NCBI GenBank assembly: GCA_030998225.1
Contig: JAPYXD010000275.1
Span: 434,001-498,000 of the forward strand
Origin: Diplolepis rosae
Lineage: Eukaryota; Arthropoda; Insecta; Hymenoptera; Diplolepididae
DNA length: 64,000 bases
Reading direction: 5' to 3'
The translations under genes and the position numbers were made by a program. How positions within the stretch are numbered: position 1 is the first letter of the stretch; every line of letters starts with the position of its first letter. Of this stretch, positions 10,639 to 20,290 are shown piece after piece. The notes under the pieces are model-generated. The model did no database searches and was not told the DNA's origin. It saw nothing but the letters and a program-made list of their open reading frames with translations.

Positions 10639-12684
10639 TACACCGAGAAAAATGGATCATAAAACCTGGATGTTAAAACTAAAGTATAGTATCCGGTAAT
10701 ATAAAATATATTAAATCGTATGATCTATGGTCTTTATCTAATATATAAAGATATTATTAAACATAATCTCTAGATGTTGCATTCTTATAATCTTGAGCAC
10801 ATAATTTGTAACATCTGATGATAATAAATCTACATGTGCGTGAAAAATTTTAAGGTCACGTGACCATAGAGCCATTTTTTTAAATATTCCGGGCGTCCGT
10901 TAAGTAACATGGCAGGCATAGATGTTCCGCTGTTTTTTCAAGCTTGTGCGCTTGTATGTGTTTCTGACTTTTCGGCTGGGCATATTCCGTGCAATTAACA
11001 AATTTGATGATTGGAATTCATTTTTAGGAGGAGAAGTAAATAGTTAAATATAATTACTATATCAGTTATATAAGTTGAAAAATTATTAAACTTAAATTCA
11101 ATAGAAACTAAATATAACCTCTTTCACCTTCATTACATGCGGTATGCAATGAAAAAAATTTAATTTTGATTTTTATCCATATTAAATGTTGAATTTTTAT
11201 GTACTTTGTAATTCTACTTGGGAATTATATATTGTATTAAATAGGAGGTTGAAAATTCACAATGGGATCTGATGTAAATTTATGATATAACCTGAAAGTT
11301 AAATTACCACAAGGCACGTAAAAATTCAACGTTAAATGAGAGGAAAAATGTTAAGTTCAATATGAAGAATTCTATGGTATTAATTACATTGTTATTATCA
11401 GAATTTGTAAACGATGTTCTTTATTTTAGATTCTGAAAACTGTTAATCCGATATAGATATCGAAATCCTGGATGAGTCAATAGATGAACTTTTGAATTTT
11501 TGTGGCTGTGGAAGCTACGCCAAGAATTTTGAAGGTACATTTTTTGGTTAATTATAATATAATTATTATATGAAGATTAATAAATTATTTCTGGGCAATC
11601 TATTTTGTATTAAATCTTAGAGAACAAGATAGATATGGAAGCATTTCTGTTGCTGACTGATGAAGCAATAATTAATTTATTTCCTGAAATCGGACCACAA
11701 TTGAAATTTCTGAAAAATTTTCACGCACAATTGGCTCAGGTATTTATGCAGAAAAAATAATATAACTCCTGAAAGAATTATTAAAATTTTAATGTCAAAT
11801 TTCGAATTAATCATATTTTTATAATCAAATTTGAGATTTGAAAAAAAATATATTTAATTTATTTTAAAAATCCATACTAATATTTTGTCTTTTGTTGTAG
11901 GGGCTTGAAAATCGTACAAATATCAAGCGTAATGAATTTTGATCAGACGATCGTGATTGTGAATCAGGGTCTTAAGAATTACCTGCAGTACAAAAATGTA
12001 AGATTTTGTTAATTCCCTTAAATATAAAATTTTTTTCAAATTTGGTTCCTCCTAAAAAATGCATATTAATTTTTATTATATATTCTTAACTTATCATTTC
12101 ACTCACTCCTTACTTTATATACAGGGTGGGCCATTTTAATCGCCCTACCTAATTTTCTCGGAATCTGTACCAGATACAGAAAAAAGTTTTGGACAAAAGT
12201 TGAAGGGGGCAGAGGGGGTCACTTAATGGTATCAACGACCTTGATCTTTGTTTTTGAGGTCATTTCAAGGTCAAAGTGGTTTTTTCTAATAGGAACTTCT
12301 ATTTTTGTCGCCAGATTTGGAAAGAGCGGAAAATTTTCCGTATGTTATATTGGTCAAGGTCGTTTCAAGGTGATATGAAGGTCAAATAGGCGAAAAGGTG
12401 TTAAATTCTATTGATTCAAAATGTGAATATTCCCGGGTAGCGCAAAAATAGGAAGTTCGTGACCTTCAAAAAGCCAAGGTCGTTCATGCTTGGCCAGTTA
12501 AATAAGTGTTAAAATCTGACATGTTTCAGTTTATAATTCAAGATTTTATCCGATACTATCTGTTTTTTAACATCTACAGATTATGGTTTTAATAATCTAG
12601 ATCGCTGTCCCATAGTTAATAGTCCAAGATTATACCCGATAACATATTTTTCATTACTGTTTACAATCCATTTTTCTCAGTGTA
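10639..12684 (+). mobile_element. TIR element carrying SAM-domain exons
   Basis: The left end (10641) reads CACCGAGAAAAATGGAT. The right end reads ATCCATTTTTCTCAGTG (12668-12684 region). They form a 17-bp inverted repeat with one mismatch, bordered by TA on both sides (10639-10640 and 12683-12684). The related repeat at about 38690-38710 shows the uninterrupted sequence with a single TA, which supports a TA target duplication. The element is about 2.05 kb. It holds three SAM-domain exons (next entry) and a separate block at 12122-12500 that begins ACAGGGTGGGCCATTTTAAT and may be a further insertion. No recognisable transposase is visible. Superfamily is unknown; the TA duplication is compatible with Tc1/mariner-type mobilisation. 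Confidence 0.65.
11456..11997 (+). pseudogene. SAM-domain protein exons, decayed
   Basis: Three exon-like blocks join in phase. Exon A ends at 11534 before GTACAT, exon B is 11621-11739 (preceded by TTAG, followed by GTATTT), and exon C starts at 11901 after TTGTTGTAG and runs to a possible donor at 11997. Exons A and B encode a sterile-alpha-motif pattern: LLNFCGCGSYAKNFEE, then IDMEAFLLLTDEAIINLF, then IGPQLKFLKNF. This fits the SAM fold's five helices and the usual G-Y-xx-F...L..L....L..lG....L spacing. SAM domains mediate protein self-association or RNA binding. Exon C continues with an acidic tail but has in-frame TGA (11940) and TAA, so this copy is probably dead. The upstream exon boundary is uncertain because TAA (11444-11446) lies just before exon A in the same frame. 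Confidence 0.6.
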
Positions 12685-12787
12685 TATTTTCCAAATTATC
12701 AGGAAGATACGTTGTAAAATAAAAAAGTCATTTCACTTGAACTTCTACAAGAATTTGGTCACATGATTTGCTAGATCCATGGTCATA

Positions 12788-13680
12788 AGTCGATAAAATA
12801 CTTTGTAAATTAAAGACAACGATTTTCTTCAAGAAGTAGAATTTATTGTCTCAGTGTGGAACAGTGTTTTATGACTTTTATTGTTTCCCATTTGAAATTG
12901 TTGTCGGTGAAGTTATTTTAAAGGAACACTAGCCGCGTTTGTATGTAAAGAAGATTAGGAGACATGGACGGTTCAGAAGAATAAGATGACCGCATTATTC
13001 AAGGCGCGTTTGAAACAACATAGTAAAGCTGTGGTAGCGGCAATCTCCTTTCTGCGTCAGGCTGCCCGGGTCTCAGCGGCGGGAGGGGCAACAATCCGCG
13101 TCGATAAATAAAGGATTGGCTGTTCCTCGGTCAATATTGATTTTTAAATTGACCGCCGAGCGAATCCGCGGGACGGGGAATCCCCGGACGTGTATACCTA
13201 CCTACCTACGTACGGCGGATAGAAATTCAACCCACCACCGTTTCTGGCTGGCGGTGGGTATCTACTACCTCGAGTATACACGGAATTTGATTATAAATAA
13301 ATGCCAGGGGGGGATTGCCAGCTATCTCGCACGGTGCATAGTGGGATGGGAGTCCACTCCGTTGCATCTATAATGCAGCGACCCTCGCGTATGTGTGTCT
13401 ATACAACCAAACTCTCTCTATATCTATCTATGCGTATACATATATATGTATGTATATGTGTATGTGTATGTTGCGTTACCATAAACATCCCCTGTGTTCT
13501 GGGATACTTGAAACCCGGATTGTCTACTGTGCCGGAATCGGCGCAACCCCTCTATACACGTTGGCATCCCCATCTTCATCCCCCACGTCCTCCATCCTCT
13601 CTTACTAGAGGGTTTCGTTTTGAATTTTACCACCGGAACTTGCCATTCTCATGTATCTTTGGACGCCAACTCTTTTAACT
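12788..13680. other. GC island 3 with microsatellite
   Basis: The stretch 13000-13680 is much richer in G+C than its surroundings. It contains CCTACCTACCTACGTACGGC, a TATC/TATG microsatellite at about 13415-13475, and the dyad CGGGGAATCCCCGG. Several overlapping frames are open on both strands and none has a domain. It is best read as non-coding single-copy DNA, possibly regulatory. Confidence 0.35.
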
Positions 13681-13784
13681 AGACTCAAAGTACAATCAGT
13701 GAATCGACTGCTTTTTCGACACTGGTCCCGTTCCGAGTTACCGAAACGTCAACGAGTTCCTTTGTTTTATTTTTACATTCTGAT

Positions 13785-15200
13785 CTGATGAGAAGGTATT
13801 AATTTTATGTGGATAATCACTTTCGGAATTATCATTAAATCTTTATGTTCTGAGACCCCCTGGGTGAGAAAAAAGGTTTACAAAAGTGTCTCTCTGCCTT
13901 TAGTAGTAGGTCAAAATTTTCAAAATTACTTTTTGAAAAAATTAAAAATTGCAATGCTGATTTCTGATAGTGCGCATAAAGCTCTACCAATTATCCTCCT
14001 CATATTTTTCGATTAAGGGGGTGTTCTGGTCTACAATTTTGAAAAAATCGTTTTTTTTTATATTTTCAGTTTATACTTTCAAGAATATAAAATCGATCAA
14101 CCTAAGGTTGTTATAACGCCTATTAACAAAACGTTAGTCGAGCGCACCATTATATGACTTATACTGCCTCAAAACTGTGAAAAAAGGGTAAAAATAACTT
14201 TTTTTCAAATAGTTGCCATTTTGCGAAAAAAAAAGTTTCTAAGGTAGAGACTATAATGACATCCTTACTGATTAAGTATCTTTTTTTTTGGCCAGACGAT
14301 GAAAGGATGGAATCATGTCAACCAGTTCGCATCCTTTTTTTCTACCCTCCACTTTACCAGCCTGTAACTTTTTGAATTTTGAATTTTTTTTATGAATTTT
14401 TTTCTGTGTCTTATTAAAATATCAATAAATATCTGGTAAAAAAAAGGATGGTAAAAATATTTTTTGTTTTTTTATCGAATTTCAAAAAACGTCCAAAATT
14501 TGTGCCTCTTGACCAGAACACCCCCTTAAAGCAAAATTAGAAAAGTTAGAGTAAGTTAAAACTTGAAAAAAGTCAATAACAAAATTCCATTTTCCAGTTA
14601 AACTATAGGGGGTACGAAAAAAAAGTTATGATACATAATTGTTTACTCTAAAAATATTTACAAATTTAAATCGCGGCATTTATTTATAAGATGTATCATT
14701 TTCTTTTAATTTAATAAAAAATAGTATTGAAAATCTAAAATTCAATTTTTTAACCAGAATATGTGAAATACAAAATAAATGTAATGTAAAATTGTTCGCT
14801 TCAAAAAGGTCTATAAATTTTGTTCAAAAGAGTTTCTAATAAAATGTGCATTTTCATTTTAATTTCAAAAATTATGATTAAAATTATATTTTTAAACAAA
14901 ATATGTGAGCCCCAAAAAAAACCTTGATATGGAGAATTATTTACCTAAATGAGGCCTACAAATTGTCAGTAGGCCATTTCGTGACAAGATGTATATTTTA
15001 TGTTTTGACTTTAAAATATTGAAAACCAAAAATTCCATTTTTTAACCAAAATATATGAGATACGAAATAAGCGTTAAAATGCAAAATCGTTTACTTGAAT
15101 AAATTGTACGATTTTTCTTTTCTTTTTGTGATATATGGAAGAAAATAAATTATTTTAATTAATTTGTATAAATAAACAAAAAGTAAGATCTACTTAATTC
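13785..15200 (+). repeat. Repeat family W, copy A, interrupted
   Basis: It starts like copy B at 16447 (GATGAGAAGGTATT, then TTTATGTG) and shares TCTTTATGTTCTGAGACCCC, AAAAATTGCAATGCTGATTT and a series of blocks ending near 15200. A TTAA-flanked MITE (14013-14529) splits it. The CTGTCTGTAGGTCG block and the 130-bp segment after it in copy B are missing here. It has no coding capacity. Confidence 0.6.
14013..14529. mobile_element. piggyBac-like MITE with TTAA target site
   Basis: The ends are exact inverted repeats: TTAAGGGGGTGTTCTGGTC (14013-14031) and GACCAGAACACCCCCTTAA (14511-14529). The host repeat's other copy reads TTTTTGATTAAATCAAAATT around 16810, with a single TTAA, where this copy has TTAA at both element borders. 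This is the TTAA duplication and precise junction typical of the piggyBac superfamily. The 517-bp interior has no ORF. Confidence 0.85.
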
Positions 15201-16446
15201 AAGAGCATAATTAGTTGGATCTATTCAACATTGAAATCAGCCCAATTCAAGTAAGATTTACTTACGATTAAATGATGAATGTTTTTTTGGATCAAGTATG
15301 TTTTATTTACCGTCTAGTGCAATACAAATGGTAGATGTTGCAATGCGAATAGTAAAGCTTCCAATGCAAATGGTAAAAGTTGCAAAAAATAGTACATTAT
15401 TTGTCATTTTATTCTTCTAGGCTACATTTATCGATTTAGAACAGCAATTTTTGATATTTTTTCCTTTCCACGCATAAATTACGTAGTAAATTTTTTGCAA
15501 ATTTTGGACTTTTCCCTCCTCCTAGGTATCGAGTCGTAACAAAATAGTTTAGACGCCTTTCTCCCCTCACCCTATATTACTTGATTTAAAAAAATCTTCT
15601 GTATTAATGGTTTTTTCAATTGAAAATCCAAATAATTAGAAACACTACATCATTCAAAATTTCAAGAATTCGAAACCGTTTGAACTATGAAAATACCAAT
15701 AATGTCTAAATTTGGAACAAAACAAAAGAAACAATTTTCTGGGATCAACAATTATGAGAAAATAACAAAAAAGTAGGAAAGAAAAAAAAACAACCTTTTA
15801 AAACTCCTTATTTCTTTTACTTTCTTTCATTTTTGAAAGTTGCATTCTTCTTTCTTTCATCCTTTCTTGTTGGATTCTCATAATCGTTGATACTAGAACA
15901 TTCTTTTTTTTTTTTTTTTTCAAAATTTGGAAATTTTTAGTATTTTGAGACTTTAAACGGTTTTGAATTATATTTTTGTTAGGACGTTAAGATAAATTTG
16001 AGTTTCTAGTGATTCGAATTTGAATTTGGTTTTGAATACTAAATGAAAAATTTAGCTACGTACAAAAATAAAACTTTTAGTAACATTTTTTCGAACTCCT
16101 ACACCAAAATTTATAATAAAAACTCAATATCAAAATCTTCTGTATTAATGGTTTTCACAATTAAAAATCCAAATATTGGAAAAACTACATCAGTAAAAAT
16201 TTCAAGAATTCGAAACCGTTCGAACTATGAAAATACCAAAAACGTCCAAATTTGGAACAAAACAAAATAAAAAATTTCCTGGGATCATCGATTATGAGAA
16301 ACTAACAAAAAAAAGGAAAGAAAAAAAGGCAACCTTCCAAAACCCCTTCCTTCTTTTACTTTCATTCATTTTTGAAGGTTTCTTTCTTTTATCTTTCTTT
16401 TTTGTTGATGGTTTCTCATAATCGTTGATTCTAGGGAATTCTTTTT
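15201..16446. repeat. Repeat family V, two tandem-oriented copies
   Basis: The block 15586-15905 recurs at 16133-16446: TCTTCTGTATTAATGGTTTT, TTTCAAGAATTCGAAACCGT, GGGATCAACAATTATGAGAA in copy 1 and GGGATCATCGATTATGAGAA in copy 2, then its inverted TTCTCATAATCGTTGAT. The spacer 15925-16110 recurs at about 17880-18070 (ACGGTTTTGAATTATATTTT). Fragments also lie at 39408-39600. Bases 15201-15585 are AT-rich with no gene. Short ORFs within are basic and low in complexity and are not called. Confidence 0.6.
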
Positions 16447-17533
16447 TACATTCTCATCATGGATGAGAAGGTATTGGTTTTATGTGAAAAATGACTTTCG
16501 AAATTTTCATCAAATCTTTACGTTTTGAGACCCCCTGAGTCAGAAAAAATGGTTTTTACGAAAGTGTCTGTCTGTAGGTCGTGTGCGGCATAACTCTCGA
16601 TAGAATTATCAGATTGAATTGAGCTTTGGTACACTTTATCGGAGCCGAAAAAGTAAGGACAAGTTCGTTAACCAGCCACATCCAATCAAAATTGAGGGAT
16701 TGAGCACTACTTTTGTGTTTTTGAAAATAATTATTTGAAAAAATCAAAAATTTCAATACTGGTTTTAGATAGTGCTCATAAATGTCTAAAAATTATCCTG
16801 ATAACATTTTTTGATTAAATCAAAATTAGAAATGTTACAGCATATTCAAATTCGAAAAAAGTCAATATCAAAATTCCATTTTCCAGTTAAATTATACGAG
16901 ATACGAAAAAACGTTATGATACAATATTATTGAATAAATAAAGACCTACAAATTTGAATTGTAACATTTTTTCATAAGATGCATATTTTTCTTTTTAATT
17001 AAAAAAAAAACTATTGAAAATCCAAAATTCAATTTTTTAACAATAATATGTAAAATAAGAAAAAAACGTAAGAATACAATGTTGTTAGTTTCAAAAAGAT
17101 CTACAAGTTTTGTCTCACACAGTTTCTGATAAAAGATATATTTTTCGTTTCAATTCCAAAAAATACGATTAAAATTCAAAAATTCCATTTTTTAGACAAA
17201 ATATGTGAGATACAAAAAAAACTTTGAGATGAAAAATTGTTTGGCTAAATAAGGTCTACACATTCTTATCGAGAAATTTCTCGACAGGGTGTATTTTTTA
17301 ATTTTTTGATTTTTAATATTGAAAAAATTCGATTTGTTTCACCAAAATATGTGAGATACGAAATAAACGTTGTTCTGCAAAATCGTTTCCTTAAATAAAG
17401 TCTACGATTGTTTTTCCTTTTTGAGATATTTGGAAGAAAATAAATTTATCAATAATCATGTAATTTATTAAAAAGTTACAAAAATGCATACAGAAAATCG
17501 AGCGCGAAGCGCGAGTGTCATGATGAGAATGTG
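16447..17533 (+). repeat. Repeat family W, copy B, apparently full length
   Basis: The left end reads ACATTCTCATCATGGATGAG and the right end reads TCATGATGAGAATGTGTT, giving short inverted termini ACATTCTCATCATG. A hairpin GAGCGCGAAGCGCGAG lies just inside the right end (about 17500-17515). The internal GTCTGTCTGTAGGTCGTGTG block is shared with copy C (44511-44988, opposite strand). TTAA-containing CCTTAAGG follows the right end. No ORF is convincing. Confidence 0.65.
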
Positions 17534-17699
17534 TTCCTTAAGGCCGATAGAGCCTTAAGTAAATTGAATCTCCTGTTTCACTTAAATTCAAAAAGAAATA
17601 GAGTGACTTTGAGAAAATGACTAATTTACATCATCTTTAATAACATTAAATTGGTTTGAGCTTCAGTATTAAATTATAAGAAATAAACTTAAACGTATG

Positions 17700-17852
17700 C
17701 GAAGAGCACAAGACCGAGCGCAAAGCGCGAGGTCCAGAAAGAACGGAGCGCGAAGCGCGACGATCGAATCGCGCGCCCTAGGCGCGCTCAAACTTGCGAG
17801 CAAAGCGAGCTGCGCGCGAAGCGCGTAATGAGAATGTGCCCGCGAAGCGGGC
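17700..17852. repeat. Array of GCGAAGC-type mini-hairpins
   Basis: Within about 150 bp there are at least six short perfect or near-perfect hairpins: GAGCGCAAAGCGC, GAGCGCGAAGCGCG, CGCGCGCCCTAGGCGCGC, GCGAGCAAAGCGAGC, GCGCGCGAAGCGCG and CCCGCGAAGCGGG. Most have a three-base GAA (or CAAA-type) loop closed by GC pairs. The region ends TAATGAGAATGTGCCC, like the right terminus of family W. The surroundings are very AT-rich, so the array stands out sharply. Confidence 0.75.
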
Positions 17853-18680
17853 AGATTTTTTTTTTTTGTTTGTTCCAAATTTAGACCTTTTTTGTATTTT
17901 GAGAGTTTGAACGGTTTTGAATTATATTTTTGTTTGGACGTTAAGATGAATTTGATTTTCTAGTTATACGAATTTGAATTTAGTTTTGAATACTACATGC
18001 AAAATTCAAATACATACTGAAATAAAATTTTTAGTAACATTTTTTCGAACTCCTACTCCAAAATTTATAATAAAAACTCAATATTTAAGTAATATTATAC
18101 TTTAATATCATACACAATAATATTATATGTGTATATGCACTGTTTTCTAGTGACTTTTATTGATTCCGATTTTAGAAGTAGTAATCTTATAATATATAAT
18201 ATCCTTTTAAGAACGTATGCGAACTTTTACTTTGAAAATAAGACCTAACACTTTATTATTTTTTATTTTATTGAATTATAAAACGAAAATTAAATGAAAA
18301 ATAAATACAAGATTTATCCATGAAATAGTTCTATATGAAAATATATTTATTTTTGTGACGACGATTCATTTTGGCGAAGGGCTCTGAAGGAGATAAAGCG
18401 AATTAATGCGACCAGTCACTAAGAGATGGCGGGAGTGGAAACTTTGCAAAGGAGAATACGATCAAGAGATTCTTTGATCTTAACCAAAATCCTCTCGATG
18501 AAAGGCAGACGCGGTCCAAGCAATTCCTGCAGGTGAAGGATCCTTACACGCGGATGGATACGCTTCATTTAATTGTGGGAATTCGAATGTATCGGAAAAG
18601 TAGATGCTCCATAAACAATTTCGTGGACCTAAGTAGAGAGATGAATCTTTTATTTTAAGGAATTCCCATTAATTGTTGAT
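17853..18680. other. Family V fragment, AT-rich DNA and a small GC island
   Basis: Positions 17880-18070 repeat the 15925-16110 segment of family V. Positions 18070-18350 are AT-rich. Positions 18355-18600 form a more balanced, single-copy-looking island (GGCGGGAGTGGAAACTTTGC, CCTGCAGGTGAAGGATCC) without a convincing gene. Confidence 0.45.
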
Positions 18681-19289
18681 TCGTGGAAAAAAGGAAAAAA
18701 GTCTTTAGTGGCCCTAGTATCTTCTATAAGTATAACATTTTTAGTCTAATCCTCATTCCAAATTTTTTGTCCCTGAACATAATTGCCTTTACAAAACAAT
18801 TTGATTGTTGTGCAGATAACAAAAAGTTTTGTCGGGCCAACCAAGTTTTTTTGTTTAACCAGTTGGTTCGTCCAACCAAACATTTTCATAAAGGTAACAA
18901 ATTTGTTTTGTTTCAGAAGAGCTCTCCTGAACAATCTTTTTTGGCACTTTTACAATTTTGTCGTCACATTCTTCAAACCATCTGGATTTTATAAAAGAAG
19001 AGGGTCCTTGAAAGTCCTTAACTGATTTTAGAGAGCAGGAACTCTGGAAAGAATCTGATAGGCCCCTTGTTAGCTTTTTTTAAAGACTATAAACTAGTCA
19101 GTATTTAATAAAAATCCGACCTCAACAAAGGACAGATAGAAAAATGTCTACACGTTACTTAAAGAAAATACAGCCATTATTTTTATAATTACAACTCAAT
19201 CTAAGCAATGCCAACAAAATATGGTTGACAAAACCATTTTGTTGTGACTTTTTTTCAGTCTGCAATATTCGTTTCCACTTTTGTGAAAA
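18681..19289 (+). repeat. Repeat region with imperfect CCAACCAA dyads and family R
   Basis: Positions 18800-18920 hold imperfect inverted and direct ACAAAAAGTTTTGT and CCAACCAA motifs typical of a small foldback. Positions 18985-19140 are the family R repeat, inverted relative to 6536-6760. The open frames across 18683-19025 on both strands are explained by the repeat and are not called as genes. Confidence 0.45.
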
Positions 19290-19917
19290 ATTTTAATTTT
19301 CTCCCAAAGGCCTTATCACTAAGACTTGATTAATTTGTGTTTTCAGACCATTTCTCTTCGGCGAGTTAGAAAACTCAAATGTAGAAAAAGCAGATAAATT
19401 CTTGCTTTTGTGCCTCATAGAAGAATTCGCGGATGATGACACCTTATTAAAATTCCTCTGGCGTAATGCCGTTAACCTAATGTAAGTCTCGTTGGATGAA
19501 AACTTACGTGCATTTGACGCGTTTGGAGTCGACGCTTGTGAAGGAAGATAACATTTCTCTGTTGTGAAGCTCTGTTGTAAAGCTCTGAGAGTCCGGCAAC
19601 GCGGTGTGGGTCGTATAGTTGGGTAGGGGCCGGGGGGAGTGAGTTGTAAGGGTGAGTGAGGAGGTTGAGAAGAGGTTAGAGAAGTAGGAGGATGAGGAGG
19701 ATGAGATCGCACGAACGCGCGCACAGAGGAATTCATCCCTGAGTTCGGCCCGTGTCCACTAGTATGGCGGCCGGGCGCTCAATGCCCCCTCATATTCCTC
19801 TCCATCCCCCTTGGTCCCTCATGTCCATTCCTCGCGCCCCACCTCACCATCTCCACCACGGCTCCGTGCTGCTGACCGACGCCGGGCGTCGCGGCGGCGG
19901 CCAGCCCCTACACGCCC

Positions 19918-19931
19918 GTTTCCATAGAAAC
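19918..19931. promoter_or_regulatory. RFX X-box-like motif
   Basis: GTTTCCATAGAAAC matches the RFX X-box consensus RYYNYYATRRNRAC at every position. RFX factors drive ciliary and sensory-neuron genes in animals. It lies inside the CpG-rich island. Confidence 0.5.
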
Positions 19932-19981
19932 GCGCTGTCATTAAAGCATCGCCTTATCATAACCGACGCGGCCTCTCGCCG

Positions 19982-19991
19982 CCGCCATCTT
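19982..19991. promoter_or_regulatory. YY1/Pho-like motif
   Basis: CCGCCATCTT (reverse AAGATGGCGG) is the extended YY1/Pleiohomeotic core, 50 bp from the X-box. In insects such sites occur at Polycomb response elements and in housekeeping promoters. Confidence 0.45.
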
Positions 19992-20290
19992 TACACCCCC
20001 GACGTCGAGCGTCCACCTAACATCCCCTGCTAGGGGACGTGTGTGCGCCTCAACCGATTTCGAATAGCGGTCACGTGCACGCGATGACGAAGGTGGCGCG
20101 AGTTGAAAACGACACGAGTCTTTTCGTCCTTTGCCAGGATGTCCAGATCGCTGTTGTGTGCGACAAACGCTGGAGGGATGATTTCCTTTTTCTTTCTCTT
20201 TCCTTTCTTTTATGGCGCTGGATTCTAGAGATACGGATGTTACGGGTCTGATGACCCTGAACGTTCGAGGATTGAAGTCTAGAGATCATT

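Larger units (their letters stand above)
9695..12787. repeat. Family Q repeat split by two nested insertions
   Basis: The left part (about 9695-9888: CCTTAAGGCCATG, TTCGTTCATGTAAGATGAC, AAAGACAATAAAGCACG) and right part (about 12683-12787: ACAAGAATTTGGTCACATGA, TAGATCCATGGTCATAA) match the uninterrupted 360-bp copy at 38440-38796. Between them lie the 9889-10585 insert, a short family Q piece (about 10586-10638) and the TIR element 10639-12684. Family Q itself has inverted ends (TTAAGGYCA..., ...TGGCCTTAA). Confidence 0.7.
19290..20290. promoter_or_regulatory. CpG-rich island 5, candidate promoter or enhancer
   Basis: From about 19480 to 20130 the base composition changes abruptly to GC- and CpG-rich (GCCGGGCGTCGCGGCGGCGG). 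It contains a palindromic RFX-type X-box, a YY1/Pho-like CCGCCATCTT, a second ATGGCGGCC, and pyrimidine tracts. Long open frames occur on both strands (for example 147 codons at 19293-19736 minus) but are low-complexity Pro/Ser/Thr-rich and have no partner motif. I read the island as regulatory DNA of an unseen gene. A 5' exon cannot be excluded. Confidence 0.4.

Noticed and set aside
10908..11000. Start-like frame MAGIDVPLFFQACALV upstream of the SAM exons
   Set aside because: It is open for about 30 codons only and no donor leads convincingly into exon A; it could be a first exon but cannot be supported.
13301..13678. 125-codon frame spanning a microsatellite
   Set aside because: It reads through TATG repeats into Tyr/Ile/Cys runs; not a plausible protein.
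17700..17852. CRISPR-like array
   Set aside because: The units are self-complementary hairpins without uniform repeats and spacers, in an insect-type genome.
19293..19736. 147-codon minus-strand open frame
   Set aside because: Pro/Ser/Thr-rich low-complexity product in the CpG-rich island, with no splice or start context; likely chance.
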